Assembly: GCA_002270565.1 (NCBI GenBank) | Contig: NQMI01000103.1 | Coordinates: forward strand, 62,001 to 126,000 | Source of the DNA: Stenocarpella maydis | Lineage: Eukaryota; Ascomycota; Sordariomycetes; Diaporthales; Diaporthaceae | DNA: 64,000 nucleotides | Direction: 5' to 3' | Part shown: one piece after another, positions 45,709-58,110 of the stretch | Layout: every line of letters starts with the position of its first letter | Position numbering within the stretch: the first letter of the stretch is position 1 | The notes under the pieces: model-generated | The model's database searches: none | What the model saw: the letters and a program-made list of their open reading frames with translations, nothing else | Told to the model about the DNA's origin: nothing | Made by a program: the position numbers and the translations under genes

Positions 45709-46258
45709 TCAAACACCGCCCATTTTGAACCCCTCTTCGAGGCCGTCAACCCCGAAATCTTTGTGAATGGGGCGGATGGGCTGGCCCCGGTGCTCTTCAC
45801 TTCGGCCCCATGGCTTTTTGCCATTCAGTGTCCCGACGTGTTTCTCATCATCCAGCACGTATTCCAGGCCACCTATGATAAACTTTGTGACCTCTTCCTC
45901 TTGCTCTGCTGTGATGAGAAGGTATCCGTGGGCCGGGATTGCGAGATTCTCCCGATGTCCTTGCGCGAGCCGGCTGTAGGCCCGACACTCGCAGTTGAAT
46001 GGATCGTAGTAGTCTACGTATGCCTATGATGACGAGAGGGGCCGTGTGAGTCCCTTGGCTAATAGGTTCTTCAAATACCTTAGGCTGCAAAAGTCTAACT
46101 TGACTTCGGAAGTTCTGTGTCAGCCCTAAGTGTTGCCAACTTCGAGGACGAAATTTTCAACTCACCATCTTGAGGGCGTAGGTTGAGCCGTTGATCTCCG
46201 CTTTCCAGACATGACCATCTAGGTCATCAGAGCTACCCAGCGCGTTTATGAACTGATG
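45709..46258 (-). pseudogene. Protein-kinase-like gene fragment with frameshift
   Basis: Leftward: WKAEINGSTYALKM, a GTGAGT donor, then YVDYYDPFNCECRAYSRL after an ATAG acceptor, NLAIPAHGY, a one-base shift (extra C near 45926), and LLITAEQEEEVTKFIIGG on to the stop at 45709-45711. The blocks match a fungal family of short kinase-like proteins (ALK...DYYDPF..ECRA.GRL...H.G). The N-terminal exon is incomplete. Confidence 0.5.
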
Positions 46259-47379
46259 TCTGCACGCGCATCGGGGGGGAAAGGGCCGAGTTTTAAACCT
46301 GGCACCTGGGGAAGAGGTACAGGAGGCAGCATAGAGTCCTGGGAAGACGTGATTAACTATCCAAGCCTCGGCCCAATGATTGAAAAGTTAACCAGCAACA
46401 AAGAAGGAGAAGTTCAGCTGAAGCTACGGCACGCAGATTTCGAGAGATTTCGAGTCAGAAGCGCCCATACCACGCCTAGAAAGGTGATGTTGGGCACAAA
46501 GGCACAGCTGACAATGGTTGCAGACTCAGTGGTGACTACTTAAGCAAGCAACTGCAGTGCGTGGGGGTGCCACTCAAAATTACTCGCGTCTTGGTCGTGC
46601 CGCATAAGCACAGAAAACAAGCGGCTGAGCCAGTGCCATGTTCCATTTTTAAATATTTGTTGGTTGATAAAATGGCGAGACTCACGTGGTGGAGGCATGA
46701 CACCAGGGCCAATTACTACGAGAACGTCATCTCTAAGCGGAAGATCCCGGGCAAGAAATTGAATTCTTCGAATTCCACTTCAAGTCAGCGCCAGCAGTAC
46801 AGAAGGCATCGTGATATGAGACATATTGGAGCCACTCATACGTCTCTCGTTGCATATTTGAAGATATGATGCTGTGAAATGTCGAATCAAATCATATTCT
46901 CTACAACTGGCATTGTCAAGGCACGCATGTACATGTAGTCCCTTCTATCCAACGCCCAATTCCCCCCGCAATGAGCAGCACGCGAGCAGTGTTTACTCGT
47001 AGATTTTAAATCGATGGTGTAAGAGAATAATCTGCACCGAGTTATTGAATTCCGCTCTGGTATATTTGCGTACAATATGTCACTTACCTGCTGCGAATGC
47101 CCGCATTGGAAATATTCTTAGGGTTCACCTTGCAGAACAGATCTCACTCCTTTTCGCCCCTGGCAAGGAGGAGTGCCGGTGTTTATATGCCAAGCGCTAT
47201 GATTCGTCCATCTGCTGTAGCACCCCCTGCGTATTAATAAATAGCTGCAGCCAAAGGTTCAGCTGACAGGAATGCCATCTGCGGCTGACGACCCCTCATG
47301 AGACTGTTCCAAGTTCCAAGTTCAACCATCTGCACCACTTGCAACCATCCAGGACAACGTATGCCTCTGTTTACATACA
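46259..47379. other. Intergenic, unassigned
   Basis: Two plus-strand ORFs (46256-46543 and 46561-46869) have no recognisable features and different frames. The right 400 bp is probably the STAND gene promoter. Confidence 0.45.
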
Positions 47380-50300
47380 ATGGAAGCAATCGGCTTGGCT
47401 TCCTCCATCATAACCTTTATTGACGTTGCGTACAAGATTGTACACGGGGCGCATGAGGTGTACACTTCCCAGGATGGGGCAACCAAGAGTAATGACCACA
47501 CTGGCGTGGTAGTGAGTGATCTGCAGCGTGTTACGGAAGACCTGCGATCTCACCAACTTAGTTCCCATGACCAGGAGCTCATCGCCTTGTCAAAAAAGTG
47601 CCATCATCTCTCTGGTGAGCTCTTGCAATTGTTGCACAAGTTCCTCCCGAAGACTCCGGGGAAATGGCAGAGCTTTGCTGCAGCATGCCGGATTCTGAGG
47701 AAGCAGAAAGAGGCCGCCTCGATGGAAGCAAGCCTACACAGATATCGCCAGCAGATTGCCGAACGCTTACTCTGGCTCCTGTTGTGAGTGCCCCGACCCC
47801 ATGTCGTGAAGAATGGCACAAGCTTGCTAATATCGGGGAAACAGCAAGCAGCAGTCCCCGATCAAGAAGTCTTTAGACGACATGCTGCACCATGCAAATT
47901 CTCTTCACAATTCTAATGCACGAAAGATGGAAGACGTGCAATGTCAACTATCACAGACCATTGAATATCTTGGCCAGCTGGCCCAGGCCAGTCACCGCGG
48001 CAATGAACTAATGCAAGATCTTCTCTTTCAGACCAACAATAAACTTGATCAGCTGCAAGTACCGATGGCGACTCCGGCCGCTACAACGATGACCCAGGCC
48101 CAAGTCCTGAATGATCTTGTTATTCAAACTCAAGAATTGAGCTCTCTCGTTCACTCTATGCCGTCTCAGAATCGAGTACTGCGGCGTCTCTTCTACCGTT
48201 CAATTTTCCGCAGAGAAGACGAAGTCATCAACGCGGAAGCGAGAACTTTTAGGTGGATATTTGATATCGCTTCAGAACAGCGTGAAACTGATACCTTTCT
48301 TACGTCGCAACAGGGTGGCATCACCCGCAATGGGCGTCTTGAAGAAACAGAGCACCGCTTGAGAGTCCAGACGTCGAGAGTCTTCATCAAATTCCTTCGA
48401 GATTCGAGCTGCACACTTTTTGTGCAAGGGAAGGCAGGCTGCGGGAAATCAACATTCATGAAATATGTTGCCCACCATGAAATTACGGATTCAATCCTCA
48501 AAGCCTGGGCCGGGAGCAAGAAGCTAGTCACTATCAAAGTCTTCTTTTGGAGATCCGACGATCTACTCCAGGAGTCAATCGAAGGCTTCCTACGCTCAAT
48601 ACTGTTTCAAGTCCTGAGCCAATGCCCGGAGCTCATCAACGCCATCTTTCCTCATACTCCGTCAGGCCAATTCGACGCTGTCGAGTACCGACTCTCAGAG
48701 CTGGAGAGCGCCTTTTCCAGTCTCCTGAACCTCACGACAGAGGACGAATATTGCTTCTTCTGCTTCATAGATGGCCTGGATGAACACCAGGGGGATAATT
48801 TGAGCCATCAGAACCTCGCTTCTCAGCTTGTCTCGTGGGCATCACTGAGCAACGTCAAGATAATGTGTTCTGCCCGACCTTCTACTGTCTTCATCGAAAC
48901 CTTCCAGGAGTCAGGAGACGTCATCGAGTTTCACAAACTTACTCGTAGCGACATTTCAAACTTTGCTGAGTCAAAGTTCGTAGAGTCGCTAGCTAAGCCG
49001 AAGCTACAGGAAGCGCAAAGAAACTGCCTTGAACTCGTGCAAGATATCACTGAAAACGCTCAAGGGATATTTCTATGGGCTTTTATGGTCGTCCGCACAC
49101 TCATCAACCAGGCTCTCGACCAAGATAGTAGCGACAAGGCCCTTCGACAAAGACTCCAGCAATGCATCGAACGCGACAACCTGGACAGCTTGTTCGAGGT
49201 GATATTACAGCGAGTCGACAAAGCGCCGTATGTACAGATGAGATCGAATATAGTGCTGTACATCGCTGCAAATAATCCTTTCGAGTCACCTCTCAACGCA
49301 CTTGTATTTTCTTGGCTAGATGAGTTGGAGTGGTTTGAAGGCTCCTTCGATGGAAACCCGGCGCCCAGTGACGGCGAACACGACTACAGCAGCGAATCGA
49401 TTTCTCCCAGGATATACCGGGTCACCAGCATGCTTCATCAGCTCACTCAAGGCCTTCTCGAAGTGGTCGACACTCGCGACCCGGCCCCTTACTTCCGTCA
49501 TCGCGTTGACTTCTACCATCGTTCTGTTCGAGACTATCTAAGAAACCAATGGAAAACGGGCGCAAGACAGAGCCCGTTCCCAAACCTGCACGAAGAAGTG
49601 CAGGCCTACTGTCGACTACGGAGCCTCGAGGCGCTGCGCAGAACACGTCGACGTTTCATACGAGAAGACCAACTCAGTGGAACAGGAGAGGAAGCAGATA
49701 CAAGCGTCTTAATCAACCTGAGATCCCTGTTCGAGTACACATTTATCTGGCTTAGTTCTTGCTCCCGGGAGAACAAACAGCCTTCCAATGTGAGCCTGCG
49801 AGAATTTGAGAAGGCCCTCCTCCAATCGGAACAGTCCTTCCCGCCGTTTCTGCTTGGAAGATTGCTTATCAACGAAAAGGTATCCTGGAGGTATCACTCC
49901 CGCAATGCCATTGGCAAGACGTCATTTCTCCACTGGGCAGCGTACTGGGCACAAGGAGAGTTTGTCAAGTCCAGGGTTTCAGCTGGCTCATGGGAAGAGT
50001 GCAAGAACATGTCCGCTCCACATGAACTCAACTTGCTCCTGTCATCATCGGCCGCTGCTGACGTGGACACGACGCGATACCTGCTCAAGAATAGCCACCG
50101 CCCAGAAGAGCCAATGAAAATATTTGATCTGAAAATAGGGTCTGACTAAAGCTGGCAGACCAGCTTCTCAGAATTCAACTCTGGTAGCTCACCTCCAACT
50201 TGGAAATCTATCCATCACTACATGGAAACTCAGCCCAGTGGGGTTGAAACAACCACGACAGTTTGGATGGTTCTTCTCAGGGATTTCGTTAGTAATGTGA

Positions 50301-50701
50301 AATTGTACTGCTGGAAGAGAAAGCTGGCGTCATTATGGCCACTTTACCTCGACATGGACTGGCTAGAGCGGCTCTCTAAGATAATTGAGGAGTATCTAGC
50401 TGCTGGAGCCAACCCCTACGTCTATTTTCTCTTGTTTCGAAAGGACCCACAGGTCAAATATAAAGCGACCCTTTACCAACTGCTCGATGTCTTCAAGCCA
50501 GCAAATCTCTCATCCTTGTGCGGCCTGCTGAAGAAGCCATGGTGGAGAGACATCCTTTCTGGGACAGGGTTCGTCTCAAAGCCCATGAAATATCAACCTG
50601 TCACTCTGGATCTGCTATTGGAAGGCGACTGGGAGGTATTGGGCGTGGGGCTGGAGAATGGTCTCAATCTTCTTGGATCATTCAAAGTACGGGTATTTTG
50701 A
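47380..50701 (+). CDS. STAND/NACHT protein (NLR-like) with fungal N-terminal death-type domain
   Basis: Exon 1 is 47380-47783; a 61-bp intron (GTGAGT, AACAG) joins in phase 2 to an exon from 47845. The N-terminus (MEAIGLASSIITFIDVAYKI, then HEVYTSQDGA) is of the kind found at the head of fungal STAND proteins. NACHT motifs are Walker A GKAGCGKST at about 330-338, Walker B FFCFIDGLDEH near 443 and sensor IMCSARPS. An in-frame TAA at 50147 ends the long frame, but the same frame continues to 50701 with family-like sequence (TVWMVLLRDFV, DMDWLERLSKIIEEYL). Either the TAA is a nonsense change or a 48-bp intron 50140-50187 with a weak donor (GTCTGA) removes it, giving 1,070 aa. Such proteins act in non-self recognition. 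Confidence 0.82.
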
Positions 50702-51848
50702 GCTTCCTAGTTACTATTATATCAAGCAGCTTGAGATCCTATCCCGAAATGCAAATCTCGGGCAGCAGGTTGCATAGTACCGCCACAATATACATGGTAC
50801 CTCTCGGAGACTTAATGGATGAGTCGATACACGTTTTCCCATAGGCCCAACCGGCCGCAATATTCGAATTTTATGTCACACACGAGGGCGCATCTAGACT
50901 CATAGCAGGATCAATTGATTCTTTCTCTGTTTCATAGCGGAATCCCTCTTCCTCGTGAAGCTTGCCCGCCTTCGCCTCGCCAAGAAGCAGTGGTACCGCC
51001 CGCCAGATCTCACTCTCAACCCGCTCTTCTTTCTTTTTTCAATGGCTAATTATGTCTTTGCGAATCGTGACTTGAGAAAGAAGCTGGCCCTTTGAGTGAG
51101 AAGATCAGAACTGTAACGCTGAATCACAACCCGAAATGATCCGCTTCCATTCTCCTTTCAGGGCGATACTCCCCATTTACATACATACCAGCGTTGATAC
51201 TCGCTGCGAGCCGTTGCAGTTATCCTTGTTGTTACGATATAAGGCTAGGGGTACTATCCAGGGTATGCAGCACACTTTTGTCCTAATAGTACAGTGGTCT
51301 TTTTCGTGTGACACTTGTTCTCCCCAGCACTTGATAATAGAACTCTTAATTGTGTCGAGTTCTTCATGCATGCCTAGGTAGCGTTCTTGTGTCGGCAGGT
51401 TTCGTTCTCCTACTTATCATTGCTGTTACATGTATCATGTGCTGTATGTAGAACAGATTTTCGCTGCACTTCAATGTTGGTGAACTTGCGAGATGCTCAG
51501 TGAGGCCTCGGTGGTTGGCAATATACGTGATTTTGACGGATGTACTCGAGTAAATGTACGTTGTCAGCATTGAAACTGCTTGGCCTGCTAGTCCTTGTTA
51601 ATAATTTGGTCTACAAGCGGCCGAGAATACCATCCCTCTGGGGCTCGACCTGATATTTGGGCACATCCGAAACTCCAGCAATCAACGGATGCGACGTGGG
51701 GCAGTGATAGCACTCGGAGTTCTCGATGAGTCCAGTTCAGATAGCGTCGACGTCCAATTCCTACTCGTTATCATCAAATTCGTCGAAGTCGAACTTGTTC
51801 ATTCTTTTATTTTCCTCGACACCATTGAGCCGTCTTTCCCATGTTATC
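50702..51848. other. Intergenic, no gene recognised
   Basis: Downstream of the STAND gene; short frames only. Confidence 0.5.
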
Positions 51849-52242
51849 CTAGGCTTTCCTTCGGGGCCAGTGGCCTCCAGATTGACCCACACAAGCCTCA
51901 ATTTTACCGACTTGCATATGAAAGGTAGTAGACCATGTCGGCTTCCTCCCGAATTCTTCGACTGTGTCGAAACGAGAAACTTTTGCCAGGTTCCCTTTCA
52001 GCGCATAAGACCAACGGTGGTATTCGCAATTCAGAATGCTGGCAGTACCACATGTCTTTGCGATGCGAGGGAGCGTGGTGTTGGCAGGTGTTGTGAAAGC
52101 CGTTAATAGTGCCGCCTCGGCGACGAATAAGAAAGAAATAATTGGCGCGTGTGTTTGAGGAAAACAAACTTCCCAGGTTCGTCCAGGCGGAACGACTGCG
52201 TGACGAGAATCCATATTTCGGAACATATCGCACGGCGCTCAA
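51849..52242 (-). pseudogene. Rieske [2Fe-2S] oxygenase fragment
   Basis: Leftward and in two frames: RYVPKYGFSS, then FFLIRRRGGTINGFHNTCQH in one frame and SILNCEYHRWSYALKGNLAK in the other. These are the CxH and CxxH halves of a Rieske cluster and the usual W/YALKG..A tail. The frames must shift between them and the catalytic iron domain is absent, so this is a truncated relic. Rieske oxygenases hydroxylate aromatics or demethylate quaternary amines; its position beside the catabolic cluster is suggestive only. Confidence 0.65.
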
Positions 52243-53056
52243 GCTGGTACATCGCTGGTGATCGGTACCATGATGATGGCAACCCTCTTTTTGGCTCGAA
52301 GGGCCCTAGCTGCCTAACTTTTCTGGGAGATTCCTAACAGCCGCCACGTGATGAAGCAAAGGCAAGAGCCTGATTGGGTGACCAAGGCTGGAATGATGGC
52401 CTCCAGTATAAGTCTCTAAGCACGATTCCTTCCGCGGTCCTGTGACACTTTTTTCCGCTTACATGCATGCAGGCTTGAGGCTTTAGCTACAATATGGCAG
52501 ACATGAACGTCACGCCAGCGGTGGTTGCCAAGCGCGGGAAGCCCGGACCTGGTTCGACAGAGCTGCCGGAGTGATAGAGGTGGGATAAAGAGTGGGGAAA
52601 CTGTTGGCATGCTGGGGTATTTAGATAAGGAACCGGGAAGAATAATCTTGGGTGTTCCCCTAGATGAGAGTTAGCCGGACACCTCCGCGCCGGATGACGG
52701 CCTAACCTGAGTAGCCTCGGAACCCAGAGAGTGCCCAGCAGCGGAGAGGCCATATACCAAGAAGGCCTTGCCTGAGACCATACCCGATCCAATGCTTTTC
52801 CCCATCTTGAGCAGGTCTGGTGACATTCTACAGATCACAGTGTACCGGGTGCCAGCACTTGTTTACCTTAGCAGTATACTTAGGTACACTTGAGGACTCC
52901 CATAACATCCGTCTACATCTGAGAAGCGTCGACCGTCTATAACACTCTGACCATTCAGTGTCAAGGCGTCTAATTTGATATTAACAACCTCAACCTTTAG
53001 AAAGAACTCCCTCGGTCATCACATTTTTCTGAGTCTTGAAACCCTGACGGCCACAA
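52243..53056. other. Intergenic, promoter of the 2OG oxygenase gene
   Basis: No gene recognised; the left border of the catabolic cluster lies here. Confidence 0.5.
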
Positions 53057-54224
53057 ATGTCTAATGAAATTCCCCTCATTGATTTCTCTGGTAGGAAACT
53101 CCGAGTTCCCAGTCAAAGATCCCTTGAACAGCGTGTCTGACAGAGTTACTCTGGGCAGATTTCTATTCTCCCGATCCCATAATCAAGGCCAAAGTCGTCG
53201 ATCAAATCCGACGGAGCTGCTTGTACAATGGGTTTTTCCAGATCAAGAATCACTCTGTGCCTCTAGGCCAGCAGAGCGCGGTGATGAACAGCGCCAAGAA
53301 GTTCTTCTCTCTGGACCTGGAAGAAAAGCAGAAGGTGTCTAAGAATAACAACACCTGGAATCGCGGGTACGAGATGCTACGATCGCAGATTTTGGAGGAG
53401 GGCACCCAGCCTGAGCTCAAGGAGGGATTCTACATTGGAGATGACATCTCTCCTGACCACCCCTATTTCGTGAACAAGAAGCTCAACAGCGGCCCAAATC
53501 AGTGGCCAGAGCCACTGGGCCATACGTTCCAGGAAACGACCATGGCATACTACAAGTCAACAGTTGACTTGGCAGCTGATTTACTAAAGGCCCTAGCACT
53601 ATCTTTGGATCTCGATGAAGACTACTTCTCCAAATTCATGGACGGTGCTGTGGCAACAATGCGTTTGCTTCACTACCCGAGTCAACCAGCGGATGCGGAC
53701 GATAAACTGTCACGCGGTATCGGAGCTCACACAGACTTCGGGGCCATCACTCTGCTCCTGCAAGATGAGGTAGATGGTCTGCAGGTCTGGGACGAGCGTT
53801 CGGAAATTTGGATTGATGTAAGTTCGCTCTCTTTGAATGGTGGAAATTGCTAACTCATTACCAGGTCGAACCAACTAAGGGAGCTTTTGTTGTCAACCTA
53901 GGAAACCTGATGTCGCGATGGACGAATGAGAAGTACAAGAGTAATGTACATCGCGTCATTAACAAGTCAGGAAAGGAGCGCTACTCTATTCCTTTATTCG
54001 TATCTGGTAACCCCGATTATCTAGTCGAGTGTATTCCGACCTGTAAGGCACCGGGTGAGCCAGCGAAGTTCCCCTCTGTCACGGTCCAGGAAGCCGTATC
54101 TGCAGCCTACGCTGAGTCCTATGGCAGGGCTCAGCTTTACAAACATGGCCTGGAGAAGGTTGTTGGAAGTACCCAGGCAAAAGCCCCATCTCCAGCAGCT
54201 AGCAACCCGATGGCTGCAGCTTGA
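53057..54224 (+). CDS. hxnY: 2-oxoglutarate/Fe(II)-dependent oxygenase (HxnY-type)
   Basis: Exons 53057-53090, 53159-53817 and 53865-54224 (introns of 68 and 47 bp), 350 aa. Splicing builds the opening IPLIDFSDFYSPDP. The N-terminal DIOX_N part contains NGFFQIKNHSVP. The iron ligands are H202 and D204 in GAHTDFGAITLLLQD and H260 in SNVHRVINK; R270 and S272 in RYSIPLF bind 2-oxoglutarate. Members oxidise small molecules with O2 and 2-oxoglutarate. It is the first gene of a six-gene run that matches the hxn nicotinate-catabolism set of Aspergillus nidulans, where HxnY is the 2OG oxygenase. The symbol rests on that set, not on a sequence comparison. Confidence 0.82.
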
Positions 54225-54864
54225 AACCAGTTTGGACAAGAAGTTAGCCAAGCGGTGTTGTATTGCGGGCAATTCTGTACCATACGGAAAAGTTAGATGA
54301 GCATGAAGCAATATCAAATCAGTCTGTCTGGATCATTAGTGCATCGGATAAATGTCTAGGTGTGAGTGGAGTGTGAAATGGAGCCCATCTTGTGCCGTGA
54401 TTCAATGATCATACACGCTTACTCGGTATTGCAGAAGGTGTTGGAAAGAGCTTCATGTTCACAACCACACTCGAGTTGGGCAAATCGGTTGCTTCCAAAT
54501 GCCGAATATATGCTCCACCATAAACGTTGGTATGGACATCTCCAATGGTACCCTCAGGGCAGTGCATCCATCGGCCTATCAGCGACAGCCTCCCACTTTT
54601 GATTCCGGTCATGCAGCTTAATGTTGCTACATGCAGTGACAGGGTGCCTATCAGTAAGTGACGCACTTGTCCTACTTTGGTCTCACAACTAGCCAGTTAT
54701 CATCTCAGATAAGACAGGCGTTGACACGGATGAATCCCTTCTGGTTAAGGGGGAGAAACACATATTAATAAATAGGAGCAGATGTTACACCCAAACACTT
54801 TCGGAACGAGCCAAGCATAGTAAATCGTACGTACAACAGAAGCAAGCATTTCACAATAATCAAA
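54225..54864. promoter_or_regulatory. Promoter of the MFS gene with GATA site
   Basis: Contains AGATAAG at 54707-54713, an AreA-type GATA element, about 150 bp before the MFS start codon, plus a further GATAA near 54346. Nitrogen control is inferred. Confidence 0.45.
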
Positions 54865-56631
54865 ATGATAGAGTCTACTGACCTTGAGAAGAAGGGTGTA
54901 GCCGTGGACGGGTTGGCGGATGATCACACGACGGCAGAAGGCCAAGCGCACCGAGCGGAGCAACTTCATACCGACCTAAGCAGCGAGAGGAAATATGGTG
55001 AGTCTCATGAAGTGTGTCCGAATGGCGAGATCCAAGTTAGAAGTTGTGCTCACATCTGCTTTAGTTCGAAAGCTAGACTGTTGGCTGTTGCCATTCCTCA
55101 GCATGATGTACTTCTTCAACGCTATCGATCGAGTAAGTCATGCCGAAGCTCGCATGTGAAATGGAGACCCCAATATTGACAAAAGAGTTCTGCAGAGTAA
55201 CCTGGGAAATGCCGAAACTGACGGGATGGGTGACGATATGCACTTCATGGGGCAGGAGTACTCATTGCTCATCCTTCTGTTCTACATACCGAATGGCCTG
55301 TGTGATCTTCCTCTCAACATGTTGACGAAGCGTTTCTCGGGCAAGGTCATGCTTCCTCTACTCATGACAGGCTGGGGCGCAATGTCCATGCTCCAGGCAG
55401 CTTGTACAGGTTTTGCCGGCATCTTGTTTGTTCGTTTGATTTTAGCGTAAGTATTCATTCGAGATCTGATAAGTGATCTGAAAAATGGTAGCTAATTGAG
55501 AACACAGGTCTCTGGAAGCTGGTTTTTTTGCTGGGGCAGTGTTCTACCTCACACTCTTTTATACTCGAGGCGAGCTGGGTTTCCGCATAGCCCTGTTCTT
55601 CGGCAGCGCACTGCTTGCTGGAGCATTCTCTGGTCTGCTCGCATTTGGTGTGTTCCAGATTAGAGAATCACACGTTAAAGGATGGTGAGTTTTGCTACGC
55701 TTATCTCAAAGTGACAGAAGCTCAAAATCTAATTGCTTTTCTGGTTCAAAGGATGTGGCTCTTTATCACTGAAGGTGGAATGACGGTCATCATGGGCATC
55801 GTGGCTTTCTTCTGGCTCCCGTCAACACCCGCCACTGCTTGGTTTCTTACCGAGGAAGAAAAGGCTTTGGCAAAGATGAGGCAGCTGCGCGATGGCTCCG
55901 GCCAAGTTGGGGAGACCTTCACACTCAAAGACTGTTTTCGCAGCTGGAATGACCGCAAGTTTGCTGTGTGGTGTGTTATCAGCTTCACTTATCCCGTGGC
56001 GTTTGCGACAACGGCGAACTTTTTACCTTTGATCCTCAAACGGCTCGGGTACAATACCGTGATCACAAACCTCCTCACTGTCCCGCCGAATATCGTCGGA
56101 TTCTTGGTCCTCCTAGCCGTGACTCGCAGCTCGGACAAGAACCGCGAACGTTCATTTCACATTATTGGCTCATTGCTCCTCAGTCTAGCAGGGCTTATCA
56201 TACTGGCAGCGGTTCCATCAGACACAGGCACCACAAACATTGCAGTCGCATATTTCGCATGCTTTCTTTTGTGCAGTGGCGCATACATTCCAAGCTGTCT
56301 TGTCCACAGCTGGCACAACAACAATAATCTCAACGAGACATCTCGTGCTGCGACGACAGGCCTGTTGGTTGGTCTCGGCAACCTGGGGGGCATATTATCA
56401 GGGGCGACCTTCCGGACTAATTACGCCCCACGTTATATCCCGACGCTTGGCGCAACCGCCGCGTGTAATGTGGTATGTGTTTGCTTCACCCTGTGTTTGG
56501 GTCTTTGGATGCGTAGGGAAAACTCAAAGAAGAACCAAGAATGCGGAGCTATCTTGAATGCGGGAGACGTCGACACAAGGGACGTGGGTGGTTTAGGAAC
56601 CAAGGACTCCAGGTGGAGATATTTTGTGTAG
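54865..56631 (+). CDS. MFS transporter, Dal5-like anion:cation symporter (HxnP/HxnZ-type)
   Basis: Five exons with consistent phases: 54865-54997, 55065-55132, 55196-55446, 55508-55684 and 55752-56631, 502 aa. A hydrophilic N-terminus precedes RKLDCWLLPFLSMMYFFNAIDRSNLGNA, the diagnostic start of the allantoate/nicotinate permease (ACS) family. It is followed by about twelve membrane helices and the central loop with FLTEEEKALA. The family imports organic anions such as allantoate, nicotinate, pantothenate or phthalate by proton symport. In the hxn clusters two MFS proteins (HxnP, HxnZ) occur; which of them this is cannot be told. Located at the plasma membrane and encoded next to the catabolic enzymes, it is the likely uptake step. 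Confidence 0.87.
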
Positions 56632-56875
56632 TGTTTGAATGTAATGATCACTGTCCAACTTCATCACTCGATGGCTTGCTTGGCTGGGCCATTCATTGGG
56701 CCACGCGCATATGTTAGGGTATCATCGCATCAGACGCTAATCACCGAATCTTCACAACTCAAACTGCCTAGATTTCGCCTAGTTACTTGCGAGGATATTC
56801 AAGACGAGGGACTGGGATTTCGTTAACACTAAGGTATTTCAAGACTTCAATTGAGAAGGATAGAGGTTCTAGGGA

Positions 56876-58110
56876 TTAGGCTCCCTTCGCCTTGTTTTCC
56901 CGATACTTCCGCATCACCTCCTGGGCATCTGCGGGCATCAGGGCGCCAGGTGCTGGCGTGTTCTTGCTCTTGAAATGGTCACTCATCTTGACGTAAGAAT
57001 TAGCAACTCAAGCACAGTTACCGAATTGATGACGAGTCCAACATACCTCAGCCATCGTGACCCATCTAACACCCTCGTGTCTGTTGATGTGCTCGATGAT
57101 GCGCTCATGCATGAGCAAGACATGTGGACGACCCGACACGTCCGGGTGGATGGTCATTGGGAAGATGAACTCATCTGCCAGGCTGTTAGTTGATGCCAAA
57201 AGGGGGAAATAAACGTAAAGACCTGCCATATTCCCGGTAGAAGTAATCAAAATGGTCTTTCCAGATATCCTCGACATCTCTGCCATAAGTTAGCGTTACA
57301 TCCGCCCTACAGCACATTTTGGCGGTCCCAAAAGCTACCTTGGGTTGACCCATCCGTGTGAGTTGGCGCTGTTCTTGATGAACATCATAGGAGGCAAGTC
57401 ATCAATGTACCAGGAACCTGGAATCTCAACGAGCCCAGTCTCTTGGCCTTTCTCCAAAGGCTTCATCCACTCTTCCGCTTTCTTTGTGTAGTCAATTTTC
57501 GTCCAGGAATCCCCTGTACGGAGCCAGTATGCCTGGCAATCGTGGTGCGACATCGAGTGATCATACTCAATGCCGTAACTGAGCATGAGTTCGGTCCCCT
57601 CCTTGCTGGTTTCCCACCATGGGGCAACAGAGCCACGAGGCGGCTTGCCACAGAAATCCGTAAGCATCTTCCAGGTCTTATCCAGCACATCTCTTTGCTG
57701 TTCAATAGTCATGTCGCTGGGGTTTTCATGGCTGTAGCCGTGTAGGCCAATCTCATGTCCCGCATCGCGAACCATAGCGCACTCCTCTGGAAAGGTTTCC
57801 AGGGAATGGCCCGGGATGAACCAGGACGCTTTGATGTTGTACTTCTCGAACAGCTTCAGAAGCCTACGGGTCCCAATCGTACCGGCCCAGATCCCTGCAC
57901 CGAGTCAGAATCGTGATGGAGTTTGTCATTGCCATCAAACTTACCTCGGCTGATGTCGCTGGAGCTGTCTTCGCCCCCATAGGATCCGAGCCAACCTGCA
58001 ACTGCGTCGATGTCGACGCCATAGCTGTCACGAAATCAACATCTACAGTCTGACTCAAGAAATGTCCATTTCGCCTGAGCTCACCAGACCAAAACTTCTT
58101 TCTTGCCCAT
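56876..58110 (-). CDS. hxnM: Polysaccharide deacetylase/PuuE-like hydrolase (HxnM-type cyclic imidase)
   Basis: Six exons read leftward: 58110-58085, 58024-57945, 57894-57339, 57279-57227, 57174-57047 and 56986-56876, 317 aa. The fold is that of NodB-type deacetylases as in PuuE allantoinases. It opens with [20 protein letters not shown] (D13/D15). Metal-binding HGYSH lies at H87/H91 in [12 protein letters not shown], then [28 protein letters not shown], and late [19 protein letters not shown]. Intron 4 appears to use a GC donor (TATG|GCAGGT) with an AG acceptor after an ACTAAC branch. Cyclic imide hydrolases of this type open hydroxylated imide rings in nicotinate breakdown. Divergent from the neighbouring dehydrogenase. 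Confidence 0.83.

Noticed and set aside
46256..46869. Two plus-strand ORFs as a possible gene
   Set aside because: Different frames, no recognisable motif, no convincing splice join.
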